From positions 1 to 11,514 of the forward strand of contig CBCTZG010000087.1 of NCBI GenBank assembly GCA_965151315.1: a stretch of DNA of 11,514 bases, read 5' to 3'. This document shows positions 7,500 to 11,514 of this stretch, in pieces. Within the stretch, counting starts at the first letter, position 1; every line of letters begins with the position of its first letter. The position numbers were made by a program, and so were the translations under genes. The notes under the pieces are model-generated. The model ran no database searches, was not told the origin of the DNA, and saw nothing but the letters and a program-made list of their open reading frames with translations. This DNA is from Avimonoglobus sp965151315 (GTDB lineage Bacteria; Bacillota; Clostridia; UBA1381).

Positions 7500-10373
7500 A
7501 TGAACAAGAATTTTAAAAAGTCCATAATTGTCCCGGCTGTTTGTTTATCTATACTGGCATCAGCTCCGGCAAATGGTTTTGCGGCGAAATTTAATGATGC
7601 AGATACCCATTGGGCAAAAGAGGCAATTGACATTTGGGCTGGACATGAAGTGATTCAAGGATTTGAAGATTTATTCAGACCAGACGATACAATTACAAGA
7701 GGCGAAATGGCAGTGATCATTGACCGTATCATGAATTATCAGGAAGCGGCGGAAAATACATTTACAGACCTGCCGGACAGCTGGTATACAGAGGCGGTTT
7801 TAAAGCTGGTTAAACAAGGGGTCATGATTGGTCATGACGGATTGATCCGTCCTGAAGATCCGGTTACCAGAGAAGAAGCGGTAGTTATGCTTGCAAGGAC
7901 GCTTGGAATAGAAGGAGACAAAGGAAGAACGGTTTCCTTCACGGATACGGGAAGTATCAGCCAGTGGGCTGTCCAGGCGATACAGGCCATGACGGAAAAG
8001 GGCTTCATCAATGGATATGAGGACGGCTCTTTCCGTCCGCAGGACAATATGACGAGGGCTTGTTCAGTGACAGTGATCAATAACGCTGTCAAAGGTTTTT
8101 ATAATAAGCCCGGCACGTATCAATCCGAGGAAGATATCAACGGTATTGTAATTGTAAATTCACCGGATGTTATATTGAAAGGCATGACGATCAACGGCGA
8201 CCTGATTGTAACCCCGGGCGTGAAGGATGGCGTTGTTACGCTACAGGGTTCAACAGTAGCCGGGAAGCAGATTATTATGAGCGGAACGGTGGACACAAAA
8301 CCCGGGAACACAAATCCCGGCGAAGATCCGGACAACGGTTCGGGGGATAATTCTAATGGCGGCGGTTCCGGCGGTTCCGGAGGCTCTGGCGGTTCTGGCG
8401 GCGGCAGCGGTATAACAACTGCCGCTGATACGGATATCATAGTTGACAGCGCATACGCAGCGCAGACGGGGAAAGTAATCGTCGGGGCAAAACGATATAC
8501 AATTGGCGAGAACGCTTTTGACACTTTGGAAAAGGCGGCCGCGCAGGCAAACGCGCTGAACAAAAAGGCAAGTATAACGATTATGAGTGACATGCGCCTG
8601 GATAAGACAGTTGAATTGTATGCCGATGATCTGACATTAGACGGAAATGATCATGTGATTGTTTTTGAAAAAGAAGCCAAAGATGGTATTCAAATCATTA
8701 ACAGTGACGAGGTAGTGATAAAAGATTTAACTGTGAAAATGCAGGATGAATTGGATAAATGGAATGGTTCGTATGGTATTCATGCATATCAATCCAGTGT
8801 AACGCTGCAAAACGTATCGGCTACGGGCGCGGATGCTGCTATTTTGGTAAACGGCGCCGAGGTAAAATTGGAAGGTATTATAGATGTCAGCGGCAACGAA
8901 TTCGGTGGAATCGAGGTTGCCAAGGGCGCTGAAGCGGAGATGATGCCGGTGCTGATCGGTTCCGTTGAAAATCTGCAAAATGATACAGAGCTTATTTCTG
9001 GAAAGCCTACAATATGGATTGATAAAGTGTCCGAGCTTACTGAAAATGCAGTCCAAATTCCAGATTTAAATAAGGTTTCGGCTGACAGAGATCAATTGTA
9101 CTTCTTCCTGGGACAAAATCCAGCAGAGGTAACAGCGAAAGCGGCGAATCAGCAGGAATTTGAGGAAGCATTAGCAGATGCTAATATAAAAGTAATCAAC
9201 ATTACGCAGAATATTGGATTTGATAAAACACTGGAAGTAAGTCGCCCGGTAATCATTCGAGGACAGGACAGTGTAAAAACGCTAAGCTTTGAGAACAAGA
9301 ATGGAATACAGGCAGTAAATGCCGGAGAGGTCAGAGTTGAGAATATAAAAATAGAAGTAACCGGTAATGCGGAAGGCTGGCAGGGACTATACGGGCTGCA
9401 GGTTTATGGAAACACAGAAGCAGTAATTAAAGACGTGACAGCGACAGGAGCGGACGGCGGAATCCTTGTAAACGGATCCCAGGTAAGCCTGGAAGGCGTG
9501 GTGGATGTCAGCGGCAACGAATTCGGAGGGATCGAGGTTGCCAAGGGCGCTGAAGCAGAAACAATGCCGAAGCTGACTGGAACTGCCGCGAACCTGAAGA
9601 ATGATACAGAGGAGACCGGGAAGCCGACAGTATGGATTGACAAGGTATCCGAACTGACCAACGCGGTAGTAGAAGTAACCGGTCTGCATGAGATCACAGC
9701 GGAAAAAGACCAGACACATTTTTATCTGAATGCGCCTGTTATTGATACGGCGGAAGTAACCAATCAGCAGGAGTTTGAAGAAGCATTAGCGGATGCCAAT
9801 ATAAAAGTAATCAATATTACGCAGAATATTGGATTTGATAAAACACTGGAAGTAAGCCGCCCGGTAATCATTCGAGGACAGGACAGTGTAAAAACGCTAA
9901 GCTTTGAGAACAAGAATGGAATACAGGCAGTAAATGCCGGAGAGGTCAGAGTTGAGAATATAAAAATAGAAGTAACCGGTAATGCGGAAGGCTGGCAGGG
10001 ACTATACGGGCTGCAGGTTTATGGAAACACAGAAGCAGTAATTAAAGACGTGACAGCGACAGGAGCGGACGGCGGAATCCTTGTAAACGGATCCCAGGTA
10101 AGCCTGGAAGGCGTGGTGGATGTCAGCGGCAACGAATTCGGAGGGATCGAGGTTGCCAAGGGCGCTGAAGCAGAAACAATGCCGAAGCTGACTGGAACTG
10201 CCGCGAACCTGAAGAATGATACAGAGGAGACCGGGAAGCCGACAGTATGGATTGACAAGGTATCCGAACTGACCAACGCGGTAGTAGAAGTAACCGGTCT
10301 GCATGAGATCACAGCGGAAAAAGACCAGACACATTTTTATCTGCGTGAAGTTTCTGCCGACTTAGATAACTAA
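7500..10373 (+). CDS. SLH-domain surface protein with three beta-helix-like repeat units
   Basis: A 957-residue protein. The ATG at 7500 is chosen because AGGAGA lies 8 bases ahead and the promoter is just upstream. Signal peptide at residues 1-28 (basic MNKNFKKS, hydrophobic core, cleavage near GFA). Three SLH domains at about 31-80, 87-137 and 147-200; the family's TRAE-type motif appears as TRGE, TREE and a degenerate TRAC. SLH domains bind pyruvylated secondary cell-wall polymers, so the protein should sit on the cell surface. Residues 213-262 (VILKGMTINGDLIVTPGV) are a short beta-rich segment common after SLH domains. Then an Asn/Gly/Pro linker and a Gly/Ser run (287-304). From about 310 to the end are three units of right-handed beta-helix character (short Val/Ile strands, xGIxV turns): A about 310-540, B 550-743, C 755-948. 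B and C are almost identical. Only nine residues (REVSADLDN) follow C. Substrate or ligand unknown; adhesin or glycan-binding role is inference. Confidence 0.9.
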   Translation: MNKNFKKSIIVPAVCLSILASAPANGFAAKFNDADTHWAKEAIDIWAGHEVIQGFEDLFRPDDTITRGEMAVIIDRIMNYQEAAENTFTDLPDSWYTEAVLKLVKQGVMIGHDGLIRPEDPVTREEAVVMLARTLGIEGDKGRTVSFTDTGSISQWAVQAIQAMTEKGFINGYEDGSFRPQDNMTRACSVTVINNAVKGFYNKPGTYQSEEDINGIVIVNSPDVILKGMTINGDLIVTPGVKDGVVTLQGSTVAGKQIIMSGTVDTKPGNTNPGEDPDNGSGDNSNGGGSGGSGGSGGSGGGSGITTAADTDIIVDSAYAAQTGKVIVGAKRYTIGENAFDTLEKAAAQANALNKKASITIMSDMRLDKTVELYADDLTLDGNDHVIVFEKEAKDGIQIINSDEVVIKDLTVKMQDELDKWNGSYGIHAYQSSVTLQNVSATGADAAILVNGAEVKLEGIIDVSGNEFGGIEVAKGAEAEMMPVLIGSVENLQNDTELISGKPTIWIDKVSELTENAVQIPDLNKVSADRDQLYFFLGQNPAEVTAKAANQQEFEEALADANIKVINITQNIGFDKTLEVSRPVIIRGQDSVKTLSFENKNGIQAVNAGEVRVENIKIEVTGNAEGWQGLYGLQVYGNTEAVIKDVTATGADGGILVNGSQVSLEGVVDVSGNEFGGIEVAKGAEAETMPKLTGTAANLKNDTEETGKPTVWIDKVSELTNAVVEVTGLHEITAEKDQTHFYLNAPVIDTAEVTNQQEFEEALADANIKVINITQNIGFDKTLEVSRPVIIRGQDSVKTLSFENKNGIQAVNAGEVRVENIKIEVTGNAEGWQGLYGLQVYGNTEAVIKDVTATGADGGILVNGSQVSLEGVVDVSGNEFGGIEVAKGAEAETMPKLTGTAANLKNDTEETGKPTVWIDKVSELTNAVVEVTGLHEITAEKDQTHFYLREVSADLDN
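8358..8410 (+). repeat. Gly/Ser-coding short tandem repeat (linker of the SLH protein)
   Basis: Repeated GGCGGTTCC-like 9-base units encode a GGS-type flexible linker at residues about 287-304, between the wall-anchoring half and the beta-helix half. It is low-complexity DNA prone to slippage in multiples of nine bases, which keeps the frame. Confidence 0.8.
9147..9728 (+). repeat. Tandem unit B of the SLH gene (copy 1 of the 615-bp-period duplication)
   Basis: A 582-bp segment (residues 550-743) repeated 615 bp downstream at 9762-10343. The first 96 bases differ at six positions, all synonymous third-codon changes; the remaining 486 bases (9243-9728) are identical by line-by-line comparison. 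A third, diverged relative (unit A) precedes it in the same gene. Confidence 0.95.
9762..10343 (+). repeat. Tandem unit C of the SLH gene (copy 2 of the 615-bp-period duplication)
   Basis: Second copy, residues 755-948, with the same protein sequence as unit B over all 194 residues. It is separated from unit B by a 33-bp spacer (NAPVIDTAEVT) and followed by only nine codons before the stop. The identical part is 9858-10343. Confidence 0.95.
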
Positions 10374-10472
10374 TATTTTGTAGTCTGCTTTATAAGAAAA
10401 TTTCTTGTGTATAAACTACAGGCGGCCTGCATGGAAAGAGAACGCAGAATCAATGGCATAAGATAAAAAAAC

Positions 10473-10519
10473 TATACAAGAGCCACTTATGGGTTGCCAT
10501 AGGCGGCTTTTGTTGTATA
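10473..10519 (+). terminator. Large hairpin downstream of the SLH gene
   Basis: The inner stem AGCCACTTATGG/CCATAGGCGGCT has 12 pairs with one mismatch, one G-U pair and the tetraloop GTTG, followed by TTTTG. An outer stem TATACAA/TTGTATA closes around it. The inner hairpin plus T-run fits an intrinsic terminator about 100 bases after the SLH stop codon. Together with the next hairpin it also resembles the structured left end of IS200-type insertion sequences, where the first stem-loop is known to stop incoming transcription. Confidence 0.6.
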
Positions 10520-10524
10520 ACGAA

Positions 10525-10547
10525 AACCACGCGATAGCCGCGTGGTT
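10525..10547. repeat. Perfect 9-bp inverted repeat hairpin
   Basis: AACCACGCG, a 5-base loop ATAGC, then CGCGTGGTT. It lacks a T-run on the plus strand; on the minus strand it is followed by TTCG, so it is a poor terminator. It sits 5 bases after the preceding hairpin, suggesting one structured unit. Confidence 0.75.
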
Positions 10548-10636
10548 CAGCAGAGGTTAACCGACAAACAGCATCGGTCTGAATGCTTATCCGAGAAGAA
10601 GTGCTTTGGAAAATATATTTATGAAAATTGCGTGAA

Positions 10637-10668
10637 CAAAATAAATAAAGCCCCCCACGCAGCGGGGG
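10637..10668 (-). terminator. G/C hairpin with T-rich tail on the minus strand
   Basis: CCCCC (10652-10656) pairs with GGGGG (10664-10668) across a 7-base loop. Read on the minus strand it is followed by CTTTATTTATTTTG, a reasonable terminator tail. It would end a minus-strand transcript coming from the 10670-10805 region, where I find no protein gene. That leaves a small RNA or the residual end of a lost gene. Confidence 0.5.
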
Positions 10669-10756
10669 AGGGTATTTCATTTTCAGGCATAGCCCTACCC
10701 ACTACCGGCGGGGCACAAGCGACCTTTTCATTGGCCTGCCAGCCACGCAACGTTTA

Positions 10757-10789
10757 TTTGCCGCCTATAAATGGGCTATTGGCGGCAAA
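10757..10789. repeat. Perfect 9-bp inverted repeat TTTGCCGCC / GGCGGCAAA
   Basis: Arms at 10757-10765 and 10781-10789 with a 15-base loop. Outer bases extend the pairing with a bulge (ACGTT at the left, AACGT at the right). No T-run follows. It lies about 15 bases before the point where the broken stalk-domain frame opens. Candidate roles are a recombinase or relaxase site, or part of a structured RNA; none can be proved here. Confidence 0.6.
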
Positions 10790-10802
10790 CGTGCCAAGCT
10801 AA

Positions 10803-11249
10803 TGGGTCTTTCCCGGATTGGACCTGTTGACGGAACAGCCGGCGGCAACACCCACTGCGGAACCGACGGAACAGCCAACGTCGGAACCCACACAGCCGCC
10901 CAAAGAGGGGATTACAATTATCATCGGCGGGAAACAGATAGCAGCGGAAGAAAAACTGATAACGGTCAACGACCGGGTACTGGTTCCCATGCGGGTGATA
11001 TTTGAAGAGCTGGGTGCAGAAGTCGCGTGGGAAAATGAGACCAGGACGGTAACAGCGACGCGGGACGGGGATACAGTTGTACTGCGGATCGGTGAAGAAT
11101 GGTTTACCAAGAATGGAAGTATCATGGGGATGGATGTTCCGTCTATGATTTACCATGATTGGACATACGTCCCATTGCGGGCGGTATCGGAAGCATTGGA
11201 ACGCACGGTCAACTGGGATGATGTGACCAAAACGGTGACGATTAACTGA
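10803..11249 (+). pseudogene. 5'-truncated stalk-domain (copper amine oxidase N-terminal-like) protein
   Basis: The frame opens right after a TAA at 10800-10802 and has no ribosome site or credible start; the first TTG (10818) is preceded by CTTTCCCGGA. About 148 codons remain. The first 30 are a Pro/Thr/Glu linker (TEQPAATPTAEPTEQPTSEP) of the kind that separates domains in surface proteins. The rest is a copper amine oxidase N-terminal-like domain, also called the stalk domain: ITIIIGGKQI, then RVLVPMRVIFEELGAEVAW, then TYVPLRAVSEALERTVNWDD and KTVTIN at the end. In Clostridia this domain decorates secreted and wall proteins and does not itself imply amine oxidase activity. The C-terminus and the following terminator look intact, so the N-terminal part with signal peptide was lost, probably through the rearrangement at about 10800. 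Confidence 0.8.
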
Positions 11250-11254
11250 TAAAG

Positions 11255-11299
11255 AGGCAGTGTGATTTGGCTATTGCCGCCAGATCATACTGCCTTTTT
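11255..11299 (+). terminator. Strong intrinsic terminator after the stalk-domain fragment
   Basis: A 17-bp stem (11255-11271 with 11279-11295) with only two G-U pairs, a 7-base loop and TTTTT at its 3' side. It begins five bases after the TGA. Its quality shows that the stalk-domain fragment keeps the natural 3' end of its gene. Confidence 0.88.
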
Positions 11300-11514
11300 G
11301 GCGCACAACGCAGCTGTGCAGATCAAAAAAAAGTTAACCGGTGAATCCCCCGCAGTATAAAATAACCTGCCGGTCAAGAGGAGTATCTAATCGTATTATA
11401 TTAAATTATATTGGTAGGTAACTACAGCTACCGCAATCCTGTCAGCCAAACCATTTATAAAAAATGTAAGTTTGTCAAACATATTGGACAGTGAACTCAT
11501 TTGGAGATAGCCAG
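11300..11514. other. 215-bp segment without a convincing gene
   Basis: Both strands were read. The only items are the cobalamin-like cluster, a weak GCACA/TGTGC hairpin near 11303-11319, and a short plus-strand frame (about 11411-11491) reading GNYSYRNPVS that faintly recalls the end of an RHS core. The stretch is AT-rich after 11380 and shows no good ribosome site followed by a start codon. Confidence 0.5.
11337..11374 (+). promoter_or_regulatory. Cobalamin-riboswitch-like motif cluster, probably decayed or fortuitous
   Basis: GGTGAATCC, CCCGCAGT and ACCTGCC occur in that order within 40 bases, closed by ACCGG/CCGGT. The cobalamin riboswitch consensus has GGTGnnAATCC, CCCGC and a B12 box ending in ACCTGCC in the same order but spread over about 150-200 bases. 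The internal helices are missing, so this could not be a working switch. It is either a deleted relic or chance. Confidence 0.2.

Larger units (their letters stand above)
10473..10650 (+). mobile_element. Possible left-end remnant of an IS200-type insertion sequence
   Basis: Two adjacent hairpins (10473-10519, 10525-10547) followed by about 100 bases of non-coding leader resemble the left-end and 5'-leader layout of IS200/IS605-family elements. No transposase follows: sequence character changes abruptly at the C-run at about 10651. If correct, everything after the leader was deleted. This rests on structural resemblance and memory, not on an alignment. The alternative is an ordinary 3' untranslated region of the SLH gene. 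Confidence 0.3.

Noticed and set aside
8120..8593. Minus-strand frame with a Pro-rich PPEPPEPP stretch
   Set aside because: It is the antisense reading of the Gly/Ser linker and flanks of the SLH gene.
10450..10680. 76-codon minus-strand frame
   Set aside because: It spans the same hairpins in antisense, has no ribosome site and no recognisable domain.
10542..10802. 86-codon plus-strand frame from a GTG
   Set aside because: The start lies in the second arm of a hairpin, there is no ribosome site, and the frame crosses another hairpin and an inverted repeat; composition looks non-coding.
10776..11156. Minus-strand frames opposite the stalk-domain fragment
   Set aside because: Antisense shadows of the plus-strand stalk domain, which has clear family motifs and a matching terminator.
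1..11514. CRISPR array, tRNA, rRNA or a toxin-immunity pair
   Set aside because: No regularly spaced short direct repeats, no tRNA-like cloverleaf noticed, and no effector or immunity domain beyond the truncated RHS core.

Overview
The window looks like accessory DNA from a Gram-positive anaerobe of the Clostridia (Bacillota), probably an intestinal commensal. The grounds are strong AGGAGG-type ribosome sites, an S-layer-homology (SLH) surface protein, a stalk-type (copper amine oxidase N-terminal-like) domain, a secreted RHS/YD-repeat protein, and a cluster resembling genes of Tn1549-like integrative conjugative elements. No rRNA, tRNA or housekeeping gene is present, so placement below class is not possible from this sequence.

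Left part (1-1900, all minus strand): a piece of a conjugative-type element. It holds a 3'-truncated secreted cysteine-pair protein (6-593), a winged-helix/DUF6017 replication-initiator-like protein (691-1560), and two overlapping small ORFs (1596-1881). A strong hairpin at 1588-1625 sits directly in front of the initiator's ribosome site and may act as an attenuator.

Centre (1949-10373): two large divergent surface-protein genes on either side of a 367-bp AT-rich intergenic region with promoters and small palindromes. The minus-strand gene encodes a 1727-residue secreted RHS/YD-repeat protein with a carbohydrate-binding-like module near its N-terminus. It stops exactly where the conserved DPxG motif and the variable toxin tip would normally follow, and the next bases look like a frameshift plus deletion. 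The plus-strand gene encodes a 957-residue SLH-anchored protein: three SLH domains, a short beta-rich segment, a Gly/Ser linker, then three beta-helix-like repeat units. The last two units are a 615-bp-period tandem duplication with 486 bp of perfect identity.

Right part (10374-11514): a patchwork of non-coding and broken sequence. A terminator-like hairpin and a second hairpin resemble the structured left end of an IS200-type insertion sequence. After them come a G/C hairpin on the other strand, a 9-bp inverted repeat, and the 5'-truncated end of a stalk-domain gene with its own strong terminator. The last 215 bp hold no convincing gene, only a short cobalamin-riboswitch-like motif cluster and a possible RHS scrap.

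Overall this reads as a surface-protein locus reshaped by mobile elements: an RHS gene disarmed at its tip, an SLH protein growing by internal duplication, and element remnants on both sides. I see no defence system, CRISPR array or complete toxin-immunity module.
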